From NCBI RefSeq assembly GCF_900102265.1, contig NZ_FNBH01000001.1:1426001-1490000 (forward strand): a stretch of DNA of 64,000 bases, read 5' to 3'. This stretch comes from Epilithonimonas hungarica. GTDB taxonomy: Bacteria > Bacteroidota > Bacteroidia > Flavobacteriales > Weeksellaceae. The position numbers and the translations under genes are program-made. The notes below the pieces were generated by a model. That model had not been told where the DNA came from and ran no database searches. It saw nothing but the letters and a program-made list of their open reading frames with translations. Below are positions 41,780 through 51,436 of the stretch, one piece after another. Positions within the stretch are counted from its first letter, which is position 1; every line of letters begins with the position of its first letter.

Positions 41780-43240
41780 TTAATCCTTTGTTTTCTTATC
41801 TAAATTATTAATCCAAACATAAATGTCTTCCGAAGACGGAATGTTTAATTTTTTTCTAAGTCTGTTTTTGCGAAGCTGAATGGCTCTTATTGTGAGAAAG
41901 TTATAGTCTGCAATTTCTTTTGTTGAAAAATTCAGTTTAAGAAGCGCACAAAATTTTAAAGTTTCAGGAGGAATATCAGGATATAATTTTAAAAGAACCT
42001 GATAAAATTCTGGATATATCTCAATGAAACGCGTCACAAATTCAGGTTTGTTTTTGCGGGCAAGCAGAGTTACTTCTTCAAAACCGTCTTTGACCTTACT
42101 TTTAAGTTCATTTGTTTCTTGCTCTCTTTCTACAATTAGTTCTTCCTTATTTTTTAAAGTATTTTTCAGCTTCACAGCTTTTTTACGGTTTCTTATGAGA
42201 AAAAAAAGTAATACCAAAACAGATAATAAAGCCGTTGCAACAATCTTATATCTGGATATATTTTCCTGATGTTTATATTCTTTCTGGCTTTCTTTTATGT
42301 ATTGTTCTATTGGATAATTGAGTTGAATTTTCTGACTTCTCGAAAGACTGTCAGATAGAACATTATATTTTTTAAGAAACTTGGCTGCCATTTCCTTATC
42401 ATTACTCAATTCAGCGGCTTCGGAAATAAAGAGGTAGGCATTTTTCACATCGACGAGAATTTTTCTTTCGATTCCTATTTGTAAAAGTTTGTTGTAATAA
42501 ATAATTGCCGAATCGTATTCTTTTTTTTCTTTGTAATAATCTCCTAAGGTTCTATAAAATAAAGACAGTTCATAAGCATGCGGCTCCTTTGCTTTTATTT
42601 TACTCTCCGAATATTTTAGATAATATGCAGCGGAATCAAAATCATTTTTATAATAAATATAATAAAATGCCAGTCTATTGGATTGTTCTATATTGTCCTG
42701 CTCATAAAAAGCCTTTTTGCTATAATAAAATGATGAGTCCAATTTATTCAGATCATTATACATAATTGCCAGATAACCGTAACAAAATGCTCTCAAATTT
42801 TGTCTGGCTTTTTTATCCGTGATATGTGTGGATAATGCAAGCGATTTTTTAGAGTATGAGATAGATTGTTGGTAGAGATCAAGATAAGAATATAGGGCAG
42901 CCTTTTCTGAATAGATAATGGATTGTTCTCCTTTATCATAATTTCTTTCATTTTCTTTTTCCCATAATTCTACAAAGGCTAGGGATTCATGATACTTTCC
43001 ATTAACCCTCATAATGTAAGAAAGACTTTTGTAACCACTCATGATCCCTTTTATATATCCAACTTCTCTGGATTCTTTTATCAGCCTTTGATTGATTGCT
43101 ATAGCTTTATCATATTTTCCTTCGTCATATAAACTTATCGATTCTTTTTTGACTCTTTCAACTTCTTCTTTAGATTGCGCATAAGAAAATAAAGAGAAAA
43201 GGCAGCACAATAGTATGTGCAGGTAATGTGGATATCTCAT
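41780..43240 (-). CDS. Membrane TPR protein with LuxR-type HTH
   Basis: A 486-aa one-component sensor-regulator: signal peptide (about 1-22), periplasmic TPR repeats (about 25-300), one membrane helix (about 330-348), a coiled-coil linker with ELIVEREQETNELKSK, and a C-terminal HTH (about 420-480) reading FSTKEIADYNFLTIRAIQLR, of the LuxR/GerE-like class. It has the same overall layout as the TPR/AraC regulator at 19014. The genes downstream encode exported proteins (40973, 40182), which are possible targets (inference). Confidence 0.8.
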   Translation of the reverse strand: MRYPHYLHILLCCLFSLFSYAQSKEEVERVKKESISLYDEGKYDKAIAINQRLIKESREVGYIKGIMSGYKSLSYIMRVNGKYHESLAFVELWEKENERNYDKGEQSIIYSEKAALYSYLDLYQQSISYSKKSLALSTHITDKKARQNLRAFCYGYLAIMYNDLNKLDSSFYYSKKAFYEQDNIEQSNRLAFYYIYYKNDFDSAAYYLKYSESKIKAKEPHAYELSLFYRTLGDYYKEKKEYDSAIIYYNKLLQIGIERKILVDVKNAYLFISEAAELSNDKEMAAKFLKKYNVLSDSLSRSQKIQLNYPIEQYIKESQKEYKHQENISRYKIVATALLSVLVLLFFLIRNRKKAVKLKNTLKNKEELIVEREQETNELKSKVKDGFEEVTLLARKNKPEFVTRFIEIYPEFYQVLLKLYPDIPPETLKFCALLKLNFSTKEIADYNFLTIRAIQLRKNRLRKKLNIPSSEDIYVWINNLDKKTKD

Positions 43241-43480
43241 AGTAGCTGTTAATTAAAAAGAAAGCAAAAGAAAGGAAATCACACTAAGATAGCAAAGATG
43301 TAGCTATCTCACAACTATCTAAAATTATGAAAACCATAGAGATATAATAGATATCTCGATTCAATAAATAAAATAAGAAACTGTTAAGAACTTTCTAAAC
43401 TGTTTTGCTATGATCTACAGAACTATGGGTGTTTTTTTATTTCTTTGTCGGGGCCTTTATTGGAGAAACTATTTTCTGGT

Positions 43481-44122
43481 CTAATAATGATTTTTGATCA
43501 AATCTATAAGTTCTACTATATTTTCTATGTTTAGTTTTTCAAAAATCCTTTTCTTTAACGTGCTTACGGTATTTTGTTTGATATCCAGTTTGTTGGCAAT
43601 TTCCAGATTACCGTAGCCTTCTGCATACATTTCTGCGATCTGTAGTTCTCTGTCTGTTAAAGAAAATAATGGATTGATCAGATTTCTGTTACGTATAGAA
43701 TTCATTAATAGGGCCTGTGTGACAGGAGAGATGTATTCTCCGGTCTTTATCATTTTTGATATGGCGTATTTCACATCTTCTTCCTCACTCAACTTGCTAA
43801 GGAATCCATTTGCTCCGGCATTGATGAATTTTAAGGATTGTGTATTTTCATCTATTCCGGAAAATATCAATATTTTGATCTCGGGTCTTATATTTTTGAT
43901 ATCAGATAATATGCTGAGACTGTTTCCATCGGGAAAGTGAGCATCTATAATGGCAATATCAATAGGGTTGGATTGTATAGATTCCAATATCTTTTGTAGT
44001 GTTGAAGCATGAAAGATCTCACATTCCAGTTCCATTTCTTCCAAAAGAAAAACGATGCCCTGTCTTATTAGACTATGATCATCTGCAAGTAAGAAAGTGA
44101 TTGGTCTATCTAATTGATTCAT
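43481..44122 (-). CDS. NarL/LuxR-family response regulator
   Basis: A 213-aa response regulator with a receiver domain (about 8-125; acidic Asp14/Asp15, phospho-acceptor Asp60) and a LuxR-type HTH (about 145-210, with LTDRELQIAEMYAEGYGNLE, then IANKLDIKQNTVSTLKKRIF). Its start overlaps the stop of the kinase gene by 4 bp, so the two are translationally coupled and form a two-component pair. Confidence 0.92.
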   Translation of the reverse strand: MNQLDRPITFLLADDHSLIRQGIVFLLEEMELECEIFHASTLQKILESIQSNPIDIAIIDAHFPDGNSLSILSDIKNIRPEIKILIFSGIDENTQSLKFINAGANGFLSKLSEEEDVKYAISKMIKTGEYISPVTQALLMNSIRNRNLINPLFSLTDRELQIAEMYAEGYGNLEIANKLDIKQNTVSTLKKRIFEKLNIENIVELIDLIKNHY

Positions 44123-45852
44123 TTATTGATTTTCAAATTAACAGAGAAGCTTACTATTGTCCCATGATTCAGTTTGCTATCTACAGATATTTTTCCAGAG
44201 TACAATTCTACAATTTCCTTACAAAGACTCAGTCCTAGACCAGCTCCCAGATTTTCTACATCTTCAGACAGTACACCTTGATAGTAAGGTTCAAATATTT
44301 TCTCAAGGTCAGATTCTGAGATTCCTGCACCTGTATCTGTTATTTTTGTAACTAGCGAAATTGTATTTTCATCTACAGATTCTGTTTTGGTATCTACGGT
44401 TATTTGCCCGTTCTCTGTAAACTTGTTAGCATTTCCAAGGATATTCATAAAAACCTGATTGATCTTTGTGTTATCAGAATAAACGGTAATACTGGGGTCA
44501 ATATTTTTATTAACGACAAATTTATTATTTCTGGTTTCTATATAAGGCTCTATGGAGGTGAGAATAGAATCTATTTCATCGCTGATATTAAAAACTGTCG
44601 GGATTAGTTTGTTTTCAACCTGTTGGTTTTTTGTGTATTCCAAAATTTGATTAGCCTGCATCAATAGGGTGTTATTTGTAAAGCTTATCGATTTTAGATA
44701 TTCTTTTATACTTTCGTCTGTGGTTTTTTTATTAATTCTGTTGATGAAAATTCCAATGATCTTGAGTGGAGATCTTAGCTCATGGCTTAACATACCCAAA
44801 ATTCTATTTTTGAAATTAAGATTTTCCTTTATCTGATCATTAGCAATTTTCAACCTTTTCTCATATATGAAGGCAATTCTTGTCAGGAACATGATCAATA
44901 TAGAGACGATAAACATCAGGATCAGAGCTCCCAGAACCAAATAGTTTCTGATATGATTGCTTTTGGAAGTTTGTTTTTCATATTCCTTTTCAAGTTCCAA
45001 CTTAGAATCTTTGATGGCCATTCCATAGATGTTCATCAGGTCATTACTGTATATTAGGAGATTGTTGAAGGTCTTGAAAAACTTTTCATTATGGTTTTTA
45101 TTATTGGTAATGTTGACCTGTATCCTTTGGACCTCTTTGGAGTAGTGGTTATTGATCGTCCTCATGATACTGTCCATATCTGATTTTATTTTTTCGCCGG
45201 TGGTCTGTCCCCCGTTTTTAATTGTAATAATGGTGTTTTCTTTCTGTACATCAACTTTTCCGGCTATTGCATCACCGATCCTGCCGAGCAGTCCCTTCTT
45301 TTTCACGCTATCAGAAACAGTTTTTGTCTCTATATTGAATTTCTCATAATTATAATTGTTGAGATCAAATTTTTTAAGGGTTGGAGCATTGTTCTCTCGG
45401 ATCTTAAAGCTTGATCTGGAAGAAAATTGATAGGTAGAATCCGCCAGAAGTTTTAGTTTCCTGAATTCCGAAGAATCTTGTTTCTGAGGCAGGATAACGT
45501 TTTCTAATCTTGGATTTTTGTAGCTGTTGATACTGTCCAGGTTTTTAGTGAGTTTATCAACGGACTGGAAATAATACTCCAAATATTTTCGATCATTAGT
45601 AATAAGATATTTTTGGAAGTAGTCCTGAGAACTTACCAATTCTTTCTTGGAATCATCTGTCAGATTTTCGATGGAATGGATTTCATTCAATTGATTTTCT
45701 ATAAACTTCAGATTTTTTTTATTCCTGAACTCGTTGTAAAAAAAACTGCCTATAATGACTTGTATCAAAAGAATGCAGATAATAAGAAAATAATGGACAA
45801 TCTTTCTCGATCTAAAGCTCAATGGGCGTAAATGATTGTTCTTTGATTCCAT
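44119..45852 (-). CDS. Sensor histidine kinase with large periplasmic domain
   Basis: A 577-aa kinase with two membrane helices (about 19-39 and 304-326) bounding a mostly helical periplasmic sensor of about 265 residues. A coiled-coil linker leads to HisKA with phospho-acceptor His357 (GMLSHELRSPLKI). The ATPase domain has an N box (FMNILGNANKF), G1 (DTGAGI) and G2 (GAGLGLSLCKEIV). It partners the overlapping regulator gene. The signal is unknown. Confidence 0.9.
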   Translation of the reverse strand: MESKNNHLRPLSFRSRKIVHYFLIICILLIQVIIGSFFYNEFRNKKNLKFIENQLNEIHSIENLTDDSKKELVSSQDYFQKYLITNDRKYLEYYFQSVDKLTKNLDSINSYKNPRLENVILPQKQDSSEFRKLKLLADSTYQFSSRSSFKIRENNAPTLKKFDLNNYNYEKFNIETKTVSDSVKKKGLLGRIGDAIAGKVDVQKENTIITIKNGGQTTGEKIKSDMDSIMRTINNHYSKEVQRIQVNITNNKNHNEKFFKTFNNLLIYSNDLMNIYGMAIKDSKLELEKEYEKQTSKSNHIRNYLVLGALILMFIVSILIMFLTRIAFIYEKRLKIANDQIKENLNFKNRILGMLSHELRSPLKIIGIFINRINKKTTDESIKEYLKSISFTNNTLLMQANQILEYTKNQQVENKLIPTVFNISDEIDSILTSIEPYIETRNNKFVVNKNIDPSITVYSDNTKINQVFMNILGNANKFTENGQITVDTKTESVDENTISLVTKITDTGAGISESDLEKIFEPYYQGVLSEDVENLGAGLGLSLCKEIVELYSGKISVDSKLNHGTIVSFSVNLKINK

Positions 45853-46004
45853 ATTTGTGCTATTTATGTTTTTTTATTGATTTTCATTTTGTAAAAATGA
45901 CAACCATAATTTGTAAAATTAAACAATATTATAAAAATACCACTTTATAAATTTTCTTTTTATAAAAATTAAATAATATAAAACACTACTATATAAAATT
46001 ATTA

Positions 46005-46037
46005 AAAAATCCTATAAAACTTAATTTACAGGATTTG
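46005..46037 (-). terminator. Terminator after pheS
   Basis: AAATCCTATAAA paired with TTTACAGGATTT (one mismatch) and an A-run on the plus strand, just past the pheS stop. Confidence 0.7.
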
Positions 46038-46062
46038 ATTTTATTATGCAATATATAATTTA

Positions 46063-47073
46063 TTACATTGTTTTGAACTGCTCCAGCATTCTGATATCAT
46101 TCTCAAAGAACATTCTGATATCGCTCATTTGGTAAAGAAGCATTACAATTCTCTCGATTCCCATCCCAAAAGCGTATCCAGAGAATTTATCAGAATCGAT
46201 GTTTACATTTTTGAGAACTGCAGGGTCAACCATTCCACAACCCATGATTTCCAACCAGCCGGTTCCTTTTGTGATCCTGTAATCCGTTTCAGAATTCAGA
46301 CCCCAATAAACATCAACTTCTGCACTTGGCTCCGTGAAAGGAAAATAAGAAGGTCTCATTCTGATCTTCGACTTTCCAAAAAGCTCAGTTGTGAAAAACT
46401 GAATGGTTTGTTTCAGATCTGCAAAGCTCACATTCTCATCAATATATAAACCTTCAATTTGATGGAAAATACAATGTGAACGGGAAGACACCGCTTCATT
46501 ACGGAAAACACGTCCTGGTGAAAGAATTCTCATTGGCGGTTCGTTGTTTTCCATATGTCTGATCTGCACAGAAGAAGTGTGCGTTCTCAGTAAAACATCA
46601 GGATCTTGCTCGATGAAGAACGTATCCTGCATATCTCTCGCCGGATGATATTCCGGGAGGTTAAGTGCGGTGAAGTTATGCCAGTCATCTTCTATCTCAG
46701 GTCCGTCTGCAACAGCAAAACCGATAGATTTGAAGATGTCAATGATTTTATTTTTAACAAGGTTGATTGGATGACGAGAACCTAATTCCAAAGGAAAAGC
46801 AGGTCTTGTAAGGTCTTCTTTTTCAAGGGTAATTTTACTTTCCGAAGAAAATCTCAGTTCTTCCAGTTTCTCATTTACAGAATTTCTTAAGATGTTGATC
46901 TTCTGTCCAAAATCTTTCTTCTGCTCATTGGGGATTTGTTTCAAGGACTCATAGAAATCGTTCATGATTCCTTTTTTTCCATTGAATTTTAGTCGGAACT
47001 GTTCTATCTCATCCTTTGCAGAAGATTGGAAATTTTGCACTTCCAACAGCAGGTCATCAATTTTCTCTAGCAT
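46063..47073 (-). CDS. pheS: Phenylalanine--tRNA ligase alpha subunit
   Basis: A 336-aa class II synthetase subunit. The N-terminal coiled coil (about 1-90) is followed by the catalytic core with motif 1 (LELGSRHPINLV), motif 2 (RVFRNEAVSSRSHCIFHQIEG near 188-208) and motif 3 (GFGMGIERI-like, read as AFGMGIERIVML near 308). pheT is not adjacent, which is common when the subunits are unlinked. It is monocistronic with its own terminator. Confidence 0.95.
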   Translation of the reverse strand: MLEKIDDLLLEVQNFQSSAKDEIEQFRLKFNGKKGIMNDFYESLKQIPNEQKKDFGQKINILRNSVNEKLEELRFSSESKITLEKEDLTRPAFPLELGSRHPINLVKNKIIDIFKSIGFAVADGPEIEDDWHNFTALNLPEYHPARDMQDTFFIEQDPDVLLRTHTSSVQIRHMENNEPPMRILSPGRVFRNEAVSSRSHCIFHQIEGLYIDENVSFADLKQTIQFFTTELFGKSKIRMRPSYFPFTEPSAEVDVYWGLNSETDYRITKGTGWLEIMGCGMVDPAVLKNVNIDSDKFSGYAFGMGIERIVMLLYQMSDIRMFFENDIRMLEQFKTM

Positions 47074-47159
47074 TATTCTTTATAAAAAATAGACTGCAAA
47101 AATACGATTTTTAAACTAAAAATAAACTGCTTTTCGGTAAAACAATTTCATTTTAAAAA

Positions 47160-47197
47160 CAAAACCCTTTCAAAGTTTCAAACTCTGAAAGGGTTAA
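47160..47197 (-). terminator. Terminator after YceI-like gene
   Basis: AACCCTTTCA/TGAAAGGGTT stem with inner AGTTT/AAACT pairing, T-rich on the minus strand. Confidence 0.8.
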
Positions 47198-47222
47198 ATG
47201 ATTAAATTGAATATTAAATCGG

Positions 47223-47882
47223 TTATTTCTTTTCGATGGCTTTAACTTTCATCTGAACATTGATTTCATTCTTGATCAAGCCTTCTGCGGCAGGCATTTG
47301 AAATTTAATTCCGAACTCATCTCTGTTGATATCTTTTGGCTCTGTTGCAATGCTCAATTCGCCGTCTTTTAATTTTACGTTCGCATTAAAGGTAGCTGGC
47401 TTTGTGATACCTTTCAGGGTCAGGTTGCCGTCAAGAACGGTGTTGTAATCACTCCCGGCAGGAGCTTCTGTTACTTTTGTGATTTCGAAAGAAGCTGTCG
47501 GAAATTTTGCAGTGTCGAAGAAATCTGCACTTTTCAGATGTCCAAGCAGTTTTCCGTTGGATTCGGTGTCTTTCAGGTCTTCATTGGTCAAAGAATTCAT
47601 ATCAACCACGAATTGTCCGCTTTCCAATTTGTTGTCTTTTACAGTCACCTCGCCACTTTCGAATTTCAAATTTCCAATGTGGCTGGTATTATCAGATTTT
47701 ACAACTTTGAAACCTTTCCATTCAGCTTTACTATTCAATGTATCTACAACATAAACTTGCCCGTCTGTTGTTGTCAAAACCTCATTGCTTTCACTGGTCA
47801 CTGGTTTGTCTTTTCCGCAAGAAATAATAAATACCGAAGCGGAGATCAATAAAAATGCGGATATTAAAGTTGTCTTTTTCAT
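47223..47882 (-). CDS. YceI-like lipoprotein
   Basis: A 219-aa YceI-family lipocalin-like protein with a lipoprotein signal (lipobox IISC, Cys22). The domain begins YVVDTLNSKAEWKGFKV and includes DGNLTLKGITKPATFN near 158, a family signature. Relatives bind polyisoprenoids, but the physiological role is often unclear. Lipid anchoring places it in the periplasm or at the outer membrane. It stands alone. Confidence 0.9.
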   Translation of the reverse strand: MKKTTLISAFLLISASVFIISCGKDKPVTSESNEVLTTTDGQVYVVDTLNSKAEWKGFKVVKSDNTSHIGNLKFESGEVTVKDNKLESGQFVVDMNSLTNEDLKDTESNGKLLGHLKSADFFDTAKFPTASFEITKVTEAPAGSDYNTVLDGNLTLKGITKPATFNANVKLKDGELSIATEPKDINRDEFGIKFQMPAAEGLIKNEINVQMKVKAIEKK

Positions 47883-47953
47883 AAAGAAATTTTTAAATTA
47901 TATCTAAATTTGTGTTTTTGCTAAAATAATAAAATTATTACGATTTCAACCAC

Positions 47954-47961
47954 TAATTTTG
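47954..47961 (+). promoter_or_regulatory. -7 box of ABC ATPase gene
   Basis: TAATTTTG, exact TAnnTTTG, only 4 nt before the ATG at 47966; no clear -33 element. Confidence 0.5.
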
Positions 47962-47965
47962 CAAG

Positions 47966-48898
47966 ATGTTGTTAGAAGTTAAAAACCTGTATTTCAATTA
48001 TCAGGCCGATAAGCCGCTGTTCCAAAATCTTAATCTTAGTGTAGATGAAGGTCAAATTATTGCTTTGGCAGGGGAAAGTGGTTGTGGCAAATCTACATTG
48101 TTGGGTCTTATTTATGGTTTGATGGATTGGCAGGATGGCGAAATCATCTTTGAAGGACAAAAGCTATTTGGGCCAAAGGGAAATCTTGTTCCCGGCGAAG
48201 CGCAAATGAAATTCGTTGCTCAGAATTATGATTTGATGCCCTACGGAACGGTTTATGATAACGTTGGGAAATACATTTCTAATATTAACCTGAGATCAAA
48301 AAAAGAGAAGGTAGAAGAATTGTTGGACGTTGTGGGACTTACTGAATATGCCAAAGTAATACCGAAAAACCTGAGCGGCGGACAACAGCAAAGAGTTGCC
48401 ATAGCAAGAGCTCTGGCGATTCTTCCAAAAATGCTTTTGTTGGATGAACCTTTCAGTAATCTTGATTTTTCCCGCAAGTTTGAGTTGAGGGACAAACTTT
48501 TCAATTATGTAAGACAAAATAATATGAGCCTTCTTATTTCGACGCATAATCTGGAAGAGGTTTTGCCCTGGGCAGATAAAATTGTGGTTTTGCAGCAAGG
48601 ACGACTGATCCAAAATGACTCTCCAAAAGAAACTTATGAAAACCCTTACAACGATTATGTTGCGAAGCTTCTTGGCGAGGTCAACATTTTCTCGGAAGAA
48701 GAAAAAAATAAATTGAATTTAAAGAAAACCAATTACTTCCCTCATCAGATCAAAATCGCTGAAAGTGGGGTAGAGGCAAATGTTTCTGACAGTCGGTTTG
48801 CAGGTTCTCATTACAGAAATAAATTGATGATCAATGATAAATCGATCATTGTTTACACTGATGCATTTCTTGCAGGAAAAGTTTATCTGAAATTTTGA
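47966..48898 (+). CDS. ABC transporter ATP-binding protein
   Basis: A 310-aa ABC ATPase of the importer-like class. Walker A is GESGCGKST (35-43), the signature is LSGGQQQRVAIARAL and Walker B is MLLLDEPFSNLD, followed by an H-loop (STHNLEEV). A C-terminal extension of about 75 residues resembles a TOBE-like domain. No permease or binding protein gene is adjacent, so its partner must lie elsewhere. The start is only 4 nt after a -7 box. Confidence 0.85.
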   Translation: MLLEVKNLYFNYQADKPLFQNLNLSVDEGQIIALAGESGCGKSTLLGLIYGLMDWQDGEIIFEGQKLFGPKGNLVPGEAQMKFVAQNYDLMPYGTVYDNVGKYISNINLRSKKEKVEELLDVVGLTEYAKVIPKNLSGGQQQRVAIARALAILPKMLLLDEPFSNLDFSRKFELRDKLFNYVRQNNMSLLISTHNLEEVLPWADKIVVLQQGRLIQNDSPKETYENPYNDYVAKLLGEVNIFSEEEKNKLNLKKTNYFPHQIKIAESGVEANVSDSRFAGSHYRNKLMINDKSIIVYTDAFLAGKVYLKF

Positions 48899-49125
48899 TT
48901 TCGTCGAATCTGCAATTTGTGGATAAAATATGGATAAGTTATAGATTTTCAGTTTGTTGAATCAAGAAAAAATTCTAATTTTGATAAACGGAAAATACAT
49001 CAGGAAATTTTTGGTTAATTCTCTTTCTGCCTTAGAGACTGGAAATTAGTTTCGCTTCTGCGAACAATCAAGGTCTTTGAAAGTTTACCCTGCCAAATTT
49101 TTCCTTTTTTTGTAATATATTTGAA

Positions 49126-49190
49126 AGGCTTCGGCTCCGTTCAGCTTGACATCTAGTATTAAGTTTGTCTACTGGGCGGAGTCGAAGGTG
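49126..49190. repeat. Imperfect inverted repeat in 48899-49206 gap
   Basis: GGCTTCGGCTCCGTTCAG pairs imperfectly with CTGGGCGGAGTCGAAGGT across about 30 nt. The words look like a REP-type element of flavobacteria (recollection). The rest of this 308-bp gap shows no gene or motif that I can name. Confidence 0.45.
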
Positions 49191-49206
49191 TTTTAAAATT
49201 AAATTG

Positions 49207-49539
49207 TCAAGCTTTCTTCACAAACTCAGACTTCAAAGCCATAGATCCAAAACCATCAATTTTGCAATCGATATTATGGTCGCTGTCAGGTCTTAGTCTG
49301 ATATTTTTCACTTTTGTTCCTGCTTTTACAGGCTTTGGTGCGCCTTTTACGGGTAAATCTTTAATAACAATTACAGAATCTCCATCTTGCAATTCTTTCC
49401 CAAGAGAATCGAAGATTTTACCTTCCGAAGAAACCTCCGCAGGGTCCCATTCGTAGAAACATTGGGAACAAACTTGTAAATTATCCTGCTCGTAAGTGAA
49501 TTCGGATTGGCATTTTGGACAAAGGATCGTATCGCTCAT
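49207..49539 (-). CDS. YjdM/PhnA-like zinc-ribbon protein
   Basis: A 110-aa protein of the YjdM (formerly PhnA) family. The N-terminal zinc ribbon has CPKC and CSQC pairs (about 7-10 and 24-27), followed by the conserved [15 protein letters not shown] segment. The older name as alkylphosphonate utilisation protein is not supported functionally. I start at the ATG at 49539, directly before [10 protein letters not shown]; the upstream in-frame start at 49596 lies in the promoter region. Confidence 0.88.
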   Translation of the reverse strand: MSDTILCPKCQSEFTYEQDNLQVCSQCFYEWDPAEVSSEGKIFDSLGKELQDGDSVIVIKDLPVKGAPKPVKAGTKVKNIRLRPDSDHNIDCKIDGFGSMALKSEFVKKA

Positions 49540-49593
49540 AATTGGTTTTTGGTTTATCGTTGCTAGTATTTGGTTTTTTAGACCAACAAATTG

Positions 49594-49624
49594 CAAAGAT
49601 AACCAAATTGCTAATCTACTTCAA
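49594..49624 (-). promoter_or_regulatory. Promoter of the YjdM-like gene
   Basis: On the minus strand TTG (49622-49624), a 20-nt spacer, then TATCTTTG (49594-49601), an exact -7 box. The leader to the ATG at 49539 is about 50 nt. Confidence 0.6.
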
Positions 49625-49686
49625 CCAAATATTTATCAGCTAATTTGAAAGTATAATATCTAGCATCTATTATCTAAAATCTTCTT

Positions 49687-49694
49687 TATATTTG
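49687..49694 (+). promoter_or_regulatory. -7 box of gcvT
   Basis: TATATTTG, exact TAnnTTTG, 31 nt before the gcvT ATG. Confidence 0.5.
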
Positions 49695-49725
49695 TGCGCA
49701 ACTAAAATAAATCTTTAAAATAAAA

Positions 49726-50805
49726 ATGAAAAAAACCGCTTTATACGATAAACACGTTTCTCTAGGCGCGAAAATCGTTCCGTTTGCAGGATTCGAAATG
49801 CCTGTCCAATATTCAGGAATTAATGAAGAACATTTTGCTGTCCGCGAAAAAGCGGGAATTTTCGATGTGTCCCATATGGGACAATTTTTCATCGAAGGTC
49901 CTTCTGCAAAAGACCTTTTGCAGTTTGTAACCTCTAACAATGTTGATGTTCTTGAAAACGGAAAAGCGCAATATTCTTGTCTTCCGAACGAAACGGGAGG
50001 AATTGTAGATGATCTGATCGTTTACAAGATCGATGATGAAAAATATTTTGTAGTTGTTAATGCGTCCAATATCGACAAAGACTGGAATCACATTGCAAAA
50101 TACAATGAAAAATTCAAAGCAAAAATGACGAATGCTTCCGATGAAATGTCATTGATCGCCATCCAAGGTCCAAAGGCTACCGAAATTCTTCAGAAATTAA
50201 CAGAAACAGATTTGTCAGCGATTCCTTATTATCACTTCACGATTGGTTCTGTTGCTGGTTTTTCTGATGTGATTATCTCCAATACAGGTTACACGGGAAG
50301 CGGCGGATTCGAAATCTATTTCAAGAACGAAAATGCAGAACAGCTTTGGGATGCCTTGTCAGAGGCCGGGAAAGAATTTGGAATGATTCCTTGTGGATTG
50401 GCAGCCAGAGATACTTTGAGATTGGAAAAAGGATTCTGCCTTTATGGCAACGATATTGATGATACGACTTCTCCACTGGAAGCTGGGTTAGGCTGGATTA
50501 CGAAATTCGATAAAGATTTTGTGAACAAAGCATTCCTGGAAAATCAAAAAGCTGAAGGCGTTTCCAGAAAATTAGTGGGCTTCGAAATGCTGGAAAAAGC
50601 AATTCCAAGACACGATTATGAAGTGGTGGATGCAGAAGGAAAGATCATCGGAAAAGTAACTTCCGGAACAATGTCTCCAATGAAGAAAGTAGGATTGGGT
50701 CTGGCTTATGTAGATAAACCAAACTTCAAATTAGGTTCAGAGATCTTTATCAGAATCAGAAATAAAGATATTCCTGCGAAAGTGGTAAAACTCCCTTTTG
50801 TTTAA
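49726..50805 (+). CDS. gcvT: Aminomethyltransferase (glycine cleavage T protein)
   Basis: A 359-aa tetrahydrofolate-dependent enzyme of the glycine cleavage system that releases ammonia and forms methylene-THF. The N-terminus has [12 protein letters not shown] and [10 protein letters not shown], with the catalytic Asp region near 45; the C-terminal barrel ends in the usual GxGLAYV segment. Length is typical. It is monocistronic; other gcv genes are not in the window and no glycine riboswitch was seen upstream. Confidence 0.95.
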   Translation: MKKTALYDKHVSLGAKIVPFAGFEMPVQYSGINEEHFAVREKAGIFDVSHMGQFFIEGPSAKDLLQFVTSNNVDVLENGKAQYSCLPNETGGIVDDLIVYKIDDEKYFVVVNASNIDKDWNHIAKYNEKFKAKMTNASDEMSLIAIQGPKATEILQKLTETDLSAIPYYHFTIGSVAGFSDVIISNTGYTGSGGFEIYFKNENAEQLWDALSEAGKEFGMIPCGLAARDTLRLEKGFCLYGNDIDDTTSPLEAGLGWITKFDKDFVNKAFLENQKAEGVSRKLVGFEMLEKAIPRHDYEVVDAEGKIIGKVTSGTMSPMKKVGLGLAYVDKPNFKLGSEIFIRIRNKDIPAKVVKLPFV

Positions 50806-50831
50806 AAATCAATTCTAAATTGATTATCATA

Positions 50832-50857
50832 TGAGCGGCTGTTTGGTCGCTTTTTTG
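50832..50857 (+). terminator. Terminator after gcvT
   Basis: Hairpin AGCGGCT/GGTCGCT (with two G-T pairs) followed by six T. Confidence 0.65.
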
Positions 50858-50896
50858 TTTCTGATATTTTTATTAAATTCAAAAAAATAATTTGTT

Positions 50897-51367
50897 ATGA
50901 AATTAAATAAACCAAGTCTTATCCTGATGTTCTCCGGAGTCTTGTTTGTTCAAGCTGTCGGGAAAAATGAAATCACTTTGAATCCGGATGTCAATTCAGT
51001 GAAATTTTCGGCACTTTATCAGGAAATGCCTGCAACAATTAAAAGCTTTCTTGCAAAGTATTATCCAAAAGCAACAGTTGTAAAATACGAAGCAAAATCA
51101 ACAGTTGTCGGAAAAAAATATGAAGTAAAGCTAAATAACGGTGCGGAAATCGATTTTGATAAAAATGGAAATTGGGAGGAAATAAGTGATAAGCAAGGTA
51201 TTGTGTCTGCCTTGATTCCTGCAAAGATCAAAGCTTATCTTGATCAGCATTACAAAGGTATAAAAGTAGAAAGCATTGATAAAGAACGAAACAAGATCAA
51301 AGTTGATTTACAAAACGACATCGATTTGGAATTTGATAAAAACGGAAAATTTTTAAGAGTTGACTAA
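50897..51367 (+). CDS. Exported PepSY-like (BLIP-fold) protein, two repeats
   Basis: A 156-aa protein with a signal peptide (about 1-22) and two similar halves (about 44-98 and 104-156). Each half has the pattern of a helix with IKxFLxxxYP or IKAYLDQHYK, then strands ending DFDKNGxW or EFDKNGKF. This is the putative beta-lactamase-inhibitor-like PepSY pattern common in Bacteroidota. Function is unknown. A shared bidirectional terminator separates it from the convergent peroxidase gene. Confidence 0.8.
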   Translation: MKLNKPSLILMFSGVLFVQAVGKNEITLNPDVNSVKFSALYQEMPATIKSFLAKYYPKATVVKYEAKSTVVGKKYEVKLNNGAEIDFDKNGNWEEISDKQGIVSALIPAKIKAYLDQHYKGIKVESIDKERNKIKVDLQNDIDLEFDKNGKFLRVD

Positions 51368-51372
51368 AGCAA

Positions 51373-51404
51373 AAAAAAGCGTTCGGAATATGAACGCTTT
51401 TTTT
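51373..51404. terminator. Bidirectional terminator
   Basis: AAAAAAGCGTTC/GAACGCTTTTTT, 7-nt loop, between convergent genes. Confidence 0.9.
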
Positions 51405-51436
51405 ATTTTCTAAAATTTAATTTTTAGATCCTAACA

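Noticed and set aside
49600-49726. Glycine riboswitch before gcvT
   Set aside because: The leader is only about 25-30 nt after the -7 box, too short, and no paired conserved elements are visible.
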